From positions 168,968-232,967 of the forward strand of contig CAMZIQ010000001.1 in NCBI GenBank assembly GCA_947307295.1: a DNA stretch of 64,000 bases, in the 5' to 3' direction. How positions within the stretch are numbered: position 1 is the first letter of the stretch; every line of letters begins with the position of its first letter. The DNA comes from an uncultured Pseudomonadota bacterium. GTDB lineage: Bacteria; Pseudomonadota; Alphaproteobacteria; Rs-D84. The notes below the pieces were generated by a model. It saw only the letters and a list, made by a program, of their open reading frames with translations, did no database searches and was not told the DNA's origin. Positions 48,312 to 58,184 of the stretch are shown here, in pieces. The position numbers and the translations under genes are program-made.

Positions 48312-49648
48312 AAGAATTAAACACAAAACTTATTAAAAAAATTTCTGCATTACGCAACGAACCAGATTGGTTGCTAAACTGGCGACTTGATGCTTTTGCT
48401 ACATGGAAAAAAATGCAAGAACCTCACTGGGCAGAAATTGATTACGCGCCCATTGATTATGATGCACTAAATTATTATAACGAACAAAAAACGATTGATA
48501 ATTCAGAATTAAAAAAAACATACGAAAAAATGGGTTTACCAGAATCCGAACAACGTGCATTACTGGGTATGGCAACAGACACCGTTATTGATAGTAAATC
48601 TGTTCACACTTCGTATACAGAAGAATTAAAAAAACTTGGCATAATATTTTTACCTTTATCCGAAGCAGTTCAACAACATCCAGATTTAGTAAAAAAATAT
48701 TTAGGTTCGGTTGTTCCTGCAACCGATAACTTTTTCGCTGCGCTTAATGCAGCGGTATTTTCAGACGGAACATTTGTATACATCCCGAAAAATGTAAAAT
48801 GCCCCATAGATTTAGCCAGTTATTTCAGAATCGAAACCGCAAAAATAGGTCAATTTGAAAGAACTTTGATTATCGCAGAAGACGGTTCTAATCTTTCTTA
48901 TATGGAAGGTTGCAGCGCTCCGCGCCGTCCAAATCATCAACTGCATAGTGGGGTTGTTGAAATAATTGTTCACGATAATGCATATGTAAAATATTCTACT
49001 GTGCAAAACTGGTATGCGGGGGATTTCGCCGTATACAAGAATTCTTATAAACAAAAAAATGGCATATTAAATTTTGTTACGAAACGCGGAAAGTGTTATA
49101 AAAATGCGGGGCTTGATTGGACTCAAATCGAAATTGGTTCTGCAATGACGTGGAAATATCCATCTACGATTTTATACGGTGATAATTCGCATAGTGATTT
49201 TTATTCGCTATCTATTACACGTGGCGCTCAACAAGCTGATACAGGCACAAAAATGATTCATATTGGAAACAATTCTAAATCTAATATCGTATCATACGGT
49301 GTCGCGACAGATAATTCACGTCAAACATTTCGCAGTCTTGTTTCCTTTTCTTGTAAACACGGAAAAAATGCCTGCAAATGCGACAGCCGTATAATAGGTG
49401 ATAATGCAACAGCGAATACAATTCCTATGGTCATACATTCTAATGGAACAAACCAACAATCTCACGAAGCAACTACTGGCGCAATTGATAAAAACGCCCT
49501 GCTTTATCTTGAACAAAACGGATTAGACGAAGACGAAGCAATCGCGCTTATTGTCGGCGCAAGCGCATCTTCAATAATTTCTAGATTACCGATGGAATTC
49601 CTGGTAGAATCAAAACAATTAATACAAATGGCTTTAAAAAAAGAATAA
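48308..49648 (+). CDS. sufB: Fe-S cluster assembly scaffold SufB
   Basis: EGCSAPRRPNHQLHSGVVEIIVHDNAYVKYSTVQNWYAGD; LDWTQIEIGSAMTWKYPSTIL; CKCDSRIIG. Confidence 0.93.
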   Translation: MKELNTKLIKKISALRNEPDWLLNWRLDAFATWKKMQEPHWAEIDYAPIDYDALNYYNEQKTIDNSELKKTYEKMGLPESEQRALLGMATDTVIDSKSVHTSYTEELKKLGIIFLPLSEAVQQHPDLVKKYLGSVVPATDNFFAALNAAVFSDGTFVYIPKNVKCPIDLASYFRIETAKIGQFERTLIIAEDGSNLSYMEGCSAPRRPNHQLHSGVVEIIVHDNAYVKYSTVQNWYAGDFAVYKNSYKQKNGILNFVTKRGKCYKNAGLDWTQIEIGSAMTWKYPSTILYGDNSHSDFYSLSITRGAQQADTGTKMIHIGNNSKSNIVSYGVATDNSRQTFRSLVSFSCKHGKNACKCDSRIIGDNATANTIPMVIHSNGTNQQSHEATTGAIDKNALLYLEQNGLDEDEAIALIVGASASSIISRLPMEFLVESKQLIQMALKKE

Positions 49649-49651
49649 AAC

Positions 49652-50329
49652 ATGTTAGAAATAAAAAATCTTTGTGTATCTATGGATAAAAAAGTCTTGT
49701 TAAAAGATATTAATTTGGTTATTCAAGATGGTGCTAGACATCGTTTGGCTGGTCACAATGGTTCTGGAAAATCAACATTGGTAAATACTATTGCTGGGGA
49801 TTCTGATTATATTATAGATTCAGGAACAATAACTTTTAATGGCAAAGATATAACAAAAGAAAACGCAACGACACGTGCATTAATGGGAATATTTTTGGGT
49901 GCACAAAATGTACCTGAAATTCCTGGTTTAACAATACTAAGTTTTTTAAAACATTCCATGGCAGCCCATAAACATTTTGAAACGGGCAAAGATTTATCCA
50001 TGGGGGAATTTTTAGAAAAATTAGATACCGCGCGTGAAAAATTAAACATCCCAAAAGAATGGCTTAATCGTTATGTAAACGTTGGTTTTTCTGGTGGGGA
50101 ACGCAAACGAATAATGTTATTAAGATTACTTTTATTACAACCAAAACTCGCAATACTAGACGAACCGGACTCTGGCGCAGACAAAGTCGTACAAAAACAA
50201 ATCATTGATATAATAAACAGTATGCCCAAAACGACATTTTTATTTATATCACACCAAGATAATTTTTCATCAGCGATTAAAATAACTGAAACAACTACTT
50301 TATCAAACGGAAAAATTGTGATACAATAA
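49652..50329 (+). CDS. sufC: Fe-S cluster assembly ATPase SufC
   Basis: ABC ATPase: GHNGSGKSTL, FSGGERKRIMLLRLLLLQPKLAILDEPDSG. Confidence 0.95.
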   Translation: MLEIKNLCVSMDKKVLLKDINLVIQDGARHRLAGHNGSGKSTLVNTIAGDSDYIIDSGTITFNGKDITKENATTRALMGIFLGAQNVPEIPGLTILSFLKHSMAAHKHFETGKDLSMGEFLEKLDTAREKLNIPKEWLNRYVNVGFSGGERKRIMLLRLLLLQPKLAILDEPDSGADKVVQKQIIDIINSMPKTTFLFISHQDNFSSAIKITETTTLSNGKIVIQ

Positions 50330-50352
50330 AACTCGTAAAAAAAGGATTGGTC

Positions 50353-51237
50353 ATGCGTTCAGAAAAAAATCAAAAACAAACCAGATTAAAAACGTGGTTA
50401 TTTACAAAACCTCTTATGTTTGCATTTATGTGTATGGTTTTGGGAATTTTATTTGGTCTGATTTATGCATTAATACAAACTTTTTTAAACTTTGAAACTT
50501 TGATACCTATGTATATATTGGCAACATTAACATTTATTTTGCCAGTATGCTATTTGATAAAAAAACTGCCTCATGAAAAAATATCTCAATCTGATTTTGT
50601 TGCGATAACTAATGGCGCAGGAATGATATCTTTCATAACTTCATTTTTCGTTGTAATTATTTTTGGTTTATATACTCCTGCAATAAAACGCGCATTTATA
50701 ATGTTTAATTTTTCACATCCGATATTATCCAACATTTTACAAACAACAATAATATTCTTTGTTATATACCTAATCGGTGTCGCGGTGGTCAGCATTTATG
50801 CAAAATACAAACGCGCGGTCACTATTGGCATATCTCCATCAAAGGTCATTTTATCCATGCCTTTTGCATTTTTATTAATGTGGGCACCTGGGTATTTAAT
50901 AAAAAACCAAGAAACAAAATCAAACTTAGAAATCAAATCAAACTGGTATACACAGTTTAATAAATGGGTATTATCCAACTTTAATAACACACTATTTGTT
51001 TTTCTAGTTTTAATATTTTGTAAATGCACCTTCACCACGATACCAGCGCTACCAGTATTAATATTATCTGCGTTGTTGTTAATCATCTATACATTATGGT
51101 ATGTAAAACACAAACCGGATTTTATCAAAAAAATTAACGAAGGATATGCGTTAACCGCGATATGTATAAACCTAGCAATCTTAATCGCTGTTATTGTGTC
51201 ATTGGTACAAGTATATAAAAATATTCTTATAGCATAA
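50353..51237 (+). CDS. Polytopic membrane protein of unknown function
   Basis: Multiple TM helices; ATG at 50353. Confidence 0.6.
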   Translation: MRSEKNQKQTRLKTWLFTKPLMFAFMCMVLGILFGLIYALIQTFLNFETLIPMYILATLTFILPVCYLIKKLPHEKISQSDFVAITNGAGMISFITSFFVVIIFGLYTPAIKRAFIMFNFSHPILSNILQTTIIFFVIYLIGVAVVSIYAKYKRAVTIGISPSKVILSMPFAFLLMWAPGYLIKNQETKSNLEIKSNWYTQFNKWVLSNFNNTLFVFLVLIFCKCTFTTIPALPVLILSALLLIIYTLWYVKHKPDFIKKINEGYALTAICINLAILIAVIVSLVQVYKNILIA

Positions 51238-51246
51238 GGAGATGGC

Positions 51247-52293
51247 ATGAATAATTTAATATTTTTTCTTGCACTGATATTTTTGTTATGGATTGGTCGT
51301 TCAATATTTATCCCATTATTATTCGCAACATTTTTATGGTATCTGTTAAATGCTATCGCTGCATATTACAGAAAAATAATGCCTTGTTATAAAACCAGTA
51401 CTGGCACATGCAGAATATCAACAAAACTATATAACATCATATCTGGAATATTATCTGTTTCAACCATAGGCGGTATCATATATCTATTTGCTACACAAAT
51501 AAAACCTATGTTAATAGAACTTTATCAAGCAACCCCTATTTTACAGCAAAAACTTTTGGTATTCAGTAATTTTATATCAGATAAAATTGGTATCCATATA
51601 GATATAAATTGGATACCAAATTTGCCAGAAATTGCCGGATATGTCGGTGCTTCGTTAGCAGGAATCGCAACATCAACTGGCATGGTGTTAATATACCTTG
51701 TATTCATGTTCATAGAACAAAGCTCTTTCAGTAAAAAGATTGATGCGATGCCTATATCAAAATTGAAATCAAAAAAATTACATTTCATATTAAACAGCAT
51801 TGACGAAAACATGAAAAAATATTTGTTCACAAAGACTTTTATATCTGCAGCTACTGGGCTTTGCGCATATATATCATTAAAATTGATTGGTCTGGAATAT
51901 GCTAGTGTTTGGGCATTTATAATATTCATACTTAATTATATTCCAACCATTGGTTCTATATTGGCGTGCGCTTTGCCTATTGCATTTGCTTTGATAAGCG
52001 GTGACACATGGCATTTACCTTTGTTTACAGCAATCGCTTTGGTTTCTTTGGAAATCATTTTTGGAAATATCATAGACCCAAAATTAACAGGAAAAACTCT
52101 AAATATTTCCACGCTAGCCATTTTGATTAATTTGGTATTTTGGGGAATGATTTGGGGACCAGCAGGTATGTTTTTCAGCGTTCCGATTTTGGCAGCTATT
52201 TACATTACTACGGCCCAATTTTCATCAACTCGTTGGATTGCAACATTGCTTTCAACCGATGGGAAAATTCCTGACGAAACCCAACCAGATTAA
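51247..52293 (+). CDS. AI-2E family transporter
   Basis: Eight-TM pattern; IIFILNYIPTIGSILACALPIAFAL and IDPKLTGKTLNISTLAILINLVFWGMIWGPAGMFFSVPI motifs. Confidence 0.88.
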   Translation: MNNLIFFLALIFLLWIGRSIFIPLLFATFLWYLLNAIAAYYRKIMPCYKTSTGTCRISTKLYNIISGILSVSTIGGIIYLFATQIKPMLIELYQATPILQQKLLVFSNFISDKIGIHIDINWIPNLPEIAGYVGASLAGIATSTGMVLIYLVFMFIEQSSFSKKIDAMPISKLKSKKLHFILNSIDENMKKYLFTKTFISAATGLCAYISLKLIGLEYASVWAFIIFILNYIPTIGSILACALPIAFALISGDTWHLPLFTAIALVSLEIIFGNIIDPKLTGKTLNISTLAILINLVFWGMIWGPAGMFFSVPILAAIYITTAQFSSTRWIATLLSTDGKIPDETQPD

Positions 52294-52736
52294 ATACGAT
52301 TCAACATCGCAATCGCATTTTCTAGAATTATTTTTGCAGACACAGAATCTAATTCTTGTTTAATTTTTGTGATGCTTTTACGCCCTATTTCTTCTTGGGC
52401 AGCGATGCTCGTTAGATTTTCAGGCACAAAAATTATCGGTAATTCGGTTTGTTTTGATAATAAATCAGCAAATTCACGTACTAACTTTGTAGTATCGCTA
52501 TCACTACCATCAGCATGCAAAGGAAGCCCCACAACAATCCCAATGATTTTATCAGTTTTGATTATGTCCATAACACTTTGAATTAATTCTTCTTGGGTTT
52601 TGACGTATAATTGGGGTCTAGCAAACACAAAACCACGATTTTCGTCCGATACAGACACCCCACACCTACGCAAACCCCAGTCAAGACCAACTATACGACC
52701 AATTCGCGGAAAATCCTTGTAATCTAATAAAATCAT
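52290..52736 (-). CDS. ruvX: YqgF/RuvX family putative Holliday junction resolvase
   Basis: IVGLDWGLRRCGVSVSD; GIVVGLPLHADGSDSD. Confidence 0.9.
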   Translation of the reverse strand: MILLDYKDFPRIGRIVGLDWGLRRCGVSVSDENRGFVFARPQLYVKTQEELIQSVMDIIKTDKIIGIVVGLPLHADGSDSDTTKLVREFADLLSKQTELPIIFVPENLTSIAAQEEIGRKSITKIKQELDSVSAKIILENAIAMLNRI

Positions 52737-52744
52737 TGTATAAT
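52717..52744 (+). promoter_or_regulatory. Sigma70-type promoter upstream of gatC
   Basis: TTGTAA-N16-TATAAT with TG immediately upstream of the -10. Confidence 0.6.
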
Positions 52745-52773
52745 ACCCCTTGGTTTAAATAATAGGATTGAAA

Positions 52774-53070
52774 ATGGCATTTAGCAAGCAACAATTACAA
52801 AAATTTGCAGATTTGATAAAAATCGAAATTCCTGATGAAAAATTGGAAAAAATGAACATAGACAGCGTTGTGGAATGGCTGGATAAATTGCAAAAAATTA
52901 ATACAACTGGTGTACAACCAATGTTATCCCCTGCGGAACATAAATTACCTTTGCGCGAAGATATTGTAAGTGAGCCAAATATGCGTGATAAAATATTGGC
53001 TAATGCCCCAGATAAAACCGGTGTATCGCGTGGTTATTTCGCGGTTCCAAAGGTTATGGACGGGGATTAA
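52774..53070 (+). CDS. gatC: Asp-tRNA(Asn)/Glu-tRNA(Gln) amidotransferase subunit GatC
   Basis: LQPMLSPAEHKLPLREDIV...-type region, RGYFAVPKVMDGD; downstream gatA/gatB. Confidence 0.9.
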   Translation: MAFSKQQLQKFADLIKIEIPDEKLEKMNIDSVVEWLDKLQKINTTGVQPMLSPAEHKLPLREDIVSEPNMRDKILANAPDKTGVSRGYFAVPKVMDGD

Positions 53071-53072
53071 CA

Positions 53073-53474
53073 ATGATAAAGAAAAGAACAACTAAGCACA
53101 TATACAGATTATGGTCTTTGGATTTAAATGTCCAAGGGCATCCATCTTGGATGCATAGTTCTGGATATTTTTATAACGGCCGTTCCAACAACAAAATACG
53201 CATTACCAAGAAAACGCTTTCACAATTAAAAGATGCCAAAGTTTGCAACTGTTTAATAAATATGCATATTGAAACGGAACAATATAATTTTACTGGTGCA
53301 GGAATTCCTATGATAAAGAAAGCACACATATTTTGTGATGATATCAAATTCCATTGCACAAAAAAACCAGAACAACATCACAGTATTTGGGACTGTATCG
53401 ACAACATGCGCAAAGGGAAATGCCCCTATAAAATCGCACATAAATTGTATCCCAACAAATATAAAACGAGATAA
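53073..53474 (+). CDS. Cys-motif protein of unknown function, tandem paralogue 1
   Basis: C-terminal CIDNMRKGKCPYKIAHKLYPNKYK shared in pattern with the next two ORFs. Confidence 0.65.
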   Translation: MIKKRTTKHIYRLWSLDLNVQGHPSWMHSSGYFYNGRSNNKIRITKKTLSQLKDAKVCNCLINMHIETEQYNFTGAGIPMIKKAHIFCDDIKFHCTKKPEQHHSIWDCIDNMRKGKCPYKIAHKLYPNKYKTR

Positions 53475-53488
53475 GGAATTATAAACAC

Positions 53489-54367
53489 ATGGCTATATGC
53501 GGTTTAACATTTGACGAAGCAAACATAAAAATCAAATATCTTGGTATGCCTGAACATATCACAAATATTTTATTATCAAATGGGATTGATACCGTACATG
53601 ATTTGTCTGCAATCTTTGATTCCGACAAATTAAAAAAATTATGTGAAAAGAACAATATCAATTTCGACGAATTTGAACGAAACTTTTTTGATTGTTTGCA
53701 CGAATATTCTTGGCGTGAAACTAATGTCCTTTTAACATCACCACGTAATTATGATTATAGTGGCGATTATAGGACACGCAAATCCCCCCAGGAAATACAA
53801 GATTATTTAAACACAATTAAAAATATTAATTCCAAAGAAACAACACGTTGTGGTTTTAGTGTATCTTATAATTTGGAAGAAATACAAATAAGTTTATGGA
53901 ATACCACAAAAATATCACAACTTAGAAAACTTGCTGATGGTGCAAAAAAGGATCAATTAATAATAAAAATTAACCCAGATTATCACGGCTCAGAACACAA
54001 GGAACATATGTCATGTCCCATCCAATTTCTTTCTCCATCTGCCACTTATGGTTTTGGTAATCCCATATACAGCTGTACACAATGTGTTCGTAACGGCGAA
54101 TGCCATAATCCTTTGATTAGAAAATATATTGGTGAATTTTTATTTCCAAAGAACCACCAAGATGAATCGAAAAAATATATACTAACAAAAAGGCAATTAA
54201 ATATGCCTGTAAAAGAATTAGGGGTCTCTAAATATATAGTAGACTGCTTACAAGAATACTATAACATACAAATATTAAGTGATGTTATGGAATTTATAAA
54301 AGCCAGAGGAACAACAGCGTTACCGTATCAGTTAATCCAAAAACTTGAACGCATTAAGAAAAAATAA
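53489..54367 (+). CDS. Cys-motif protein of unknown function, tandem paralogue 2, with RpoA-CTD-like segments
   Basis: CTQCVRNGECHNPLIRKYIGEFLF; N- and C-terminal helical segments (MPEHITNILLSNGIDTVHDL; MPVKELGVSKYIVDCLQEYYNIQILSDVMEFI). Confidence 0.65.
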   Translation: MAICGLTFDEANIKIKYLGMPEHITNILLSNGIDTVHDLSAIFDSDKLKKLCEKNNINFDEFERNFFDCLHEYSWRETNVLLTSPRNYDYSGDYRTRKSPQEIQDYLNTIKNINSKETTRCGFSVSYNLEEIQISLWNTTKISQLRKLADGAKKDQLIIKINPDYHGSEHKEHMSCPIQFLSPSATYGFGNPIYSCTQCVRNGECHNPLIRKYIGEFLFPKNHQDESKKYILTKRQLNMPVKELGVSKYIVDCLQEYYNIQILSDVMEFIKARGTTALPYQLIQKLERIKKK

Positions 54368-54387
54368 ACCAATGGGGGACAAACCAG

Positions 54388-54825
54388 ATGCTAATGAACA
54401 AACGCATATACGAAGTCAATATCATGCTCAAGGATTGCTATTATTCGCACAATCCTGACGAACGCGGTTTTCGTTTTGACCCCATGACTAAAAAAGAAAT
54501 CAAAGAGTATCTTGAACAGGTAGAACAAGAAATAAAACCTTATACCAGCATGCCCGAAGAATCTTGCCTTTATCGTTTTGGAATAGAATTCAATGAAGTG
54601 CAAAATGCTAAAATTTATCTTACAACTCCTCTTTTGGGCGCTCCAAAAAACGTTTCGCAAAAATTTTTCGGTTATTTAAACATAGAATTTAACCGAAAAA
54701 ATTGTGCAAAATGCAAAGAACAAGATTGCTTAAAAAACATAACCACAGGCAAATGTCAAGACACTCTTGCCCGCAAACTTATCGGTGAAAAATTATTCAA
54801 AGACAAATACACAGCTCAAAAATAG
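54388..54825 (+). CDS. Cys-motif protein of unknown function, tandem paralogue 3
   Basis: CAKCKEQDCLKNITTGKCQDTLARKLIGEKLF; upstream TKKEIKEYLEQVEQEIK...FGIEFNEVQNAKIYLTT parallels ORF 53489. Confidence 0.65.
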   Translation: MLMNKRIYEVNIMLKDCYYSHNPDERGFRFDPMTKKEIKEYLEQVEQEIKPYTSMPEESCLYRFGIEFNEVQNAKIYLTTPLLGAPKNVSQKFFGYLNIEFNRKNCAKCKEQDCLKNITTGKCQDTLARKLIGEKLFKDKYTAQK

Positions 54826-54834
54826 GAAAAAAAC

Positions 54835-56304
54835 ATGATAAATCTAACCATAGTCGAAGCACTTAAAAAACTTAAATCTCGTGAAATCAGCGCGACTGAA
54901 TTAACACGCGCTCATTTGGAACGTATTGAAAAATATGGCGATAAATTAAATTGCTATATCACACGCACACCGGAACGCGCACTTGCTGACGCAGCCGCGG
55001 CTGATGAACGTATTGCAAATGGAAATGCACGCGCACTGGATGGCATTCCAATTGCTATGAAAGATTTATTCGCAACCAAGGGGATTCGCACAACTGCGGC
55101 ATCTCACATGCTTGAAAATTTTGTTCCAGAATATGAATCTACAATTTCACAAAAATTTATTGATGCTGGCACAGTATTGCTTGGTAAATCTAATTTAGAT
55201 GAATTTGCAATGGGGACATTTTCTAAAACTTCCTATTTTGGTGCACCAGTAAATCCATGGCAAATTGAAAAACATTTAACAGCTGGCGGTTCATCTGGTG
55301 GTTCTACCAGCGCAGTCGCAGGCGGTCTTGCAATGGGTGCAACAGGAACTGATACAGGTGGTTCGATTCGTTTTCCGTGTTCTATAACTGGCTTGGTCGG
55401 TATGAAACCAACATACGGTCTGTGTTCACGTTGGGGTTGTGTTGCTTTTGCTTCCAGTCTTGACACACCAGGTCCAATTGCAAGAACGGTAGATGATACC
55501 GCCCTGCTCTTATCAATCATGGCTGGTCACGATGACAAAGATTCTACCAGCGCACCGAATGCACAATTTATCGTTGATGGTGAATTAAAACCTATATTGG
55601 GCGACGGTAAAAAATTGCGTGTTGGTGTAATCAAAGAATTCAATAACGTTCAAATCTCTGACGATATGAAAACATTGTTTGAAAAACGAATTGCAGATTT
55701 GAAATCTTTGGGTGCAGAAATTGTCGAAGTATCAATTCCAAATGTATTAGATGCATTGGCGGCCTATTATATTATTGCACCAGCAGAAGCATCTTCAAAC
55801 CTTGCACGCTATGATGGTGTAAGATATGGTTTGCGTGTCGAAGGCAAAGATATTTACGATACATTCAAAAAAACTCGTGCCGCAGGTTTCGGCGAAGAAG
55901 TTCAACGCCGTATGTTAATCGGTACAGCCGTTCTGTCTAGTGAATCTTACGAAGTATATTTTATGCAGGCTGCACGCGTTCGCCGTATGATTGCGGACAG
56001 TTTTACAAAGGCTTTTGATAATTGCGATTTAATCGTATGTCCATCGGGCGCTGGAACGGCATTACCACTTGATTCAGATTTAACCCCGTTGGAATATTAC
56101 GCATTAGATTTATTCACGGTCGCAATGAATTTGGCTGGTATCCCGGCGGTATCTGTTCCATGTGGTTTGGCACAAAATGGTTTACCATTGGGGATGCAGG
56201 TAGTTGGTCGTCGTTTTGATGATATGCGTGTTTTACAATTGGCAAAGCATATCGAAACAGCCACAGCATTCGATAATCGTCCAACAAAAGTTTTGGGGGA
56301 ATAA
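54835..56304 (+). CDS. gatA: Asp-tRNA(Asn)/Glu-tRNA(Gln) amidotransferase subunit GatA
   Basis: Amidase signature GGSSGGSTSAVAGGLAMGATGTDTGGSIRFPCSITGLVGMKPTYG. Confidence 0.96.
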   Translation: MINLTIVEALKKLKSREISATELTRAHLERIEKYGDKLNCYITRTPERALADAAAADERIANGNARALDGIPIAMKDLFATKGIRTTAASHMLENFVPEYESTISQKFIDAGTVLLGKSNLDEFAMGTFSKTSYFGAPVNPWQIEKHLTAGGSSGGSTSAVAGGLAMGATGTDTGGSIRFPCSITGLVGMKPTYGLCSRWGCVAFASSLDTPGPIARTVDDTALLLSIMAGHDDKDSTSAPNAQFIVDGELKPILGDGKKLRVGVIKEFNNVQISDDMKTLFEKRIADLKSLGAEIVEVSIPNVLDALAAYYIIAPAEASSNLARYDGVRYGLRVEGKDIYDTFKKTRAAGFGEEVQRRMLIGTAVLSSESYEVYFMQAARVRRMIADSFTKAFDNCDLIVCPSGAGTALPLDSDLTPLEYYALDLFTVAMNLAGIPAVSVPCGLAQNGLPLGMQVVGRRFDDMRVLQLAKHIETATAFDNRPTKVLGE

Positions 56305-56309
56305 AAAAA

Positions 56310-56385
56310 TGGTGGCTAGAAGTAGAATCGAACTACTGACACAGGGATTTTCAGTCCCTTGCTCTACCAACTGAGCTATCTAGCC
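56310..56385 (-). tRNA. tRNA-Phe(GAA), CCA encoded
   Basis: Minus strand GGCTAGATAGCTCAGTTGGTAGAGCAAGGGACTGAAAATCCCTGTGTCAGTAGTTCGATTCTACTTCTAGCCACCA; anticodon loop CTGAAAA. Confidence 0.95.
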
Positions 56386-56439
56386 ATCCGTGAAAGGTAT
56401 ATTAAAGTATAAAAAACTAAAAAGCAAGGAAAAAGAAAA

Positions 56440-57966
56440 ATGTTTACGATAAAAGGCAAAACACAAGAATGGGAAGTAGTCATCGCGCTCGAAACCCACA
56501 TAGAAGTTTTATCCAACAGCAAGATTTTCAGTGGTGCATCTGCTGATTATAATCCAACTGTGGCTCCAAATACTCAGGCTTGTATGGTTGACGTGGCTAT
56601 GCCTGGCATGTTGCCAGTATTAAACAAATACTGTGTTGAACAGGCGATAAAATTCGGTCTCGGGATAAATGCCGAAATTTCTAGACATAGCCGTTTTGCC
56701 CGCAAACAATATTTTTACCCTGACCTGCCCCAGGGCTATCAAATTTCCCAACCAGTAGAAGAGCCTCCGGTTGTTGGTCGCGGATGGGTTGAAATTATTG
56801 GTGATGATGGAAAGCCGAAAAAAATTTTAATTGAACGCGCCCATTTGGAACAAGACGCAGGAAAACTAAAACACGATATGCATCCAACGAAATCTTTTGC
56901 CGATTACAATCGTACAGGGGTAGCCTTGTTGGAAATTGTATGCTTTATAGATTTGAATAATCCTGAAAACAAATCCTATATTACTTCACCAGATGAAGCG
57001 GAAAGATACCTGCGTCAAATTCGAGAAATTGCACGCGCATTGGGTGTATCAAAGGCTAATATGGAAGAAGGTTCAATGCGTGCAGATGTCAATGTATCTG
57101 TACGTCCCGTGGGCGCAAAATACTTTAATGAAAGATGTGAAATAAAAAATATGGTATCTTTTAAATTTATCAAAGCAGCCATTGAATACGAAGCCAAACG
57201 TCAAATCGAAATATTAGAAAACGGTGGTATCATTGAACGCAACACTATGAGATACAATCAAAGCGAAGGAACAACATCTGTTTTACGCAGCAAAGAAGAT
57301 GCTCTTGATTACCGTTATTTCCCGGATCCAGATTTATTGGAATTGGAAATTACCGATGAAGACATTGAACGCATCAGAAAAACTATGCCAGAATTGCCAA
57401 CTGCTACACGTGCCAGATATATCAATGAATACGGTTTATCTGAATATGATGCAACACGTTTGACCGAAACAGTTGATATTTCACATTGGTATGATGCGGC
57501 GGTAAACGGCAAAAAAGAACGTGCAAAGCCGGTTGCTAACTGGTTGATTTCTGAATTATTTGCACATCCAGAAAATATGGATATTGAAAACAAGATTACG
57601 GAAAATTCTGATCCAGATGCACCACGTATCATTACACCTGCTAATTTGGCTGAATTGGTCGATATGATTTTATCGAACGAAATCAATGGAAAACAAGCCA
57701 AAGAAATATTCATCAAAATGCTGGACGGTGAACGTGGAACTATACATGAAATTGCTGATAAATATGGTATGAAACAAATTACAGATACGGGCGCAATCGA
57801 ATCGGCTGTGGATGAAGTGATTAAAAGCAATCCAGCCCAGGTTGAACAATATAAATCTGGCAAAGTCGGCCTGCTCGGGTTCTTTGTTGGTAATGTTATG
57901 AAAGCAACACATGGTCAGGCTAATCCAGCAATGGTAAGTGATTTATTAAAACAAAAATTAGGTTAA
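56440..57966 (+). CDS. gatB: Asp-tRNA(Asn)/Glu-tRNA(Gln) amidotransferase subunit GatB
   Basis: WEVVIALETHIEVLSNSKIFSGAS, FYPDLPQGYQISQ, EEGSMRADVNVSVRP. Confidence 0.96.
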   Translation: MFTIKGKTQEWEVVIALETHIEVLSNSKIFSGASADYNPTVAPNTQACMVDVAMPGMLPVLNKYCVEQAIKFGLGINAEISRHSRFARKQYFYPDLPQGYQISQPVEEPPVVGRGWVEIIGDDGKPKKILIERAHLEQDAGKLKHDMHPTKSFADYNRTGVALLEIVCFIDLNNPENKSYITSPDEAERYLRQIREIARALGVSKANMEEGSMRADVNVSVRPVGAKYFNERCEIKNMVSFKFIKAAIEYEAKRQIEILENGGIIERNTMRYNQSEGTTSVLRSKEDALDYRYFPDPDLLELEITDEDIERIRKTMPELPTATRARYINEYGLSEYDATRLTETVDISHWYDAAVNGKKERAKPVANWLISELFAHPENMDIENKITENSDPDAPRIITPANLAELVDMILSNEINGKQAKEIFIKMLDGERGTIHEIADKYGMKQITDTGAIESAVDEVIKSNPAQVEQYKSGKVGLLGFFVGNVMKATHGQANPAMVSDLLKQKLG

Positions 57967-57990
57967 TTAAAATAAACAAAGGAAAATAAA

Positions 57991-58179
57991 ATGAGCACAA
58001 AAATTTTGACACTTATCGAACATAGTATAATTACAGGTTCTATATACGGGACAATAGAGGTTCCAGATGATGTAAATTATCAAGAAAGAATCAATGAAAA
58101 AACTTTATCGGAAAAACACAATCAAGCAAAAATGAAAAATACTAACGCAGCAATTCGTCAAAAAACACAACATAAATAA
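57991..58179 (+). CDS. Small hypothetical protein (62 aa)
   Basis: AGGAAA RBS-like sequence upstream, positioned between gatB and miaB on the same strand. Confidence 0.45.
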   Translation: MSTKILTLIEHSIITGSIYGTIEVPDDVNYQERINEKTLSEKHNQAKMKNTNAAIRQKTQHK

Positions 58180-58184
58180 ACCAC

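Noticed and set aside
57315-57863. 182-aa minus-strand ORF opposite gatB
   Set aside because: Antisense to a highly conserved gene; translation looks like reverse-complement artefact.
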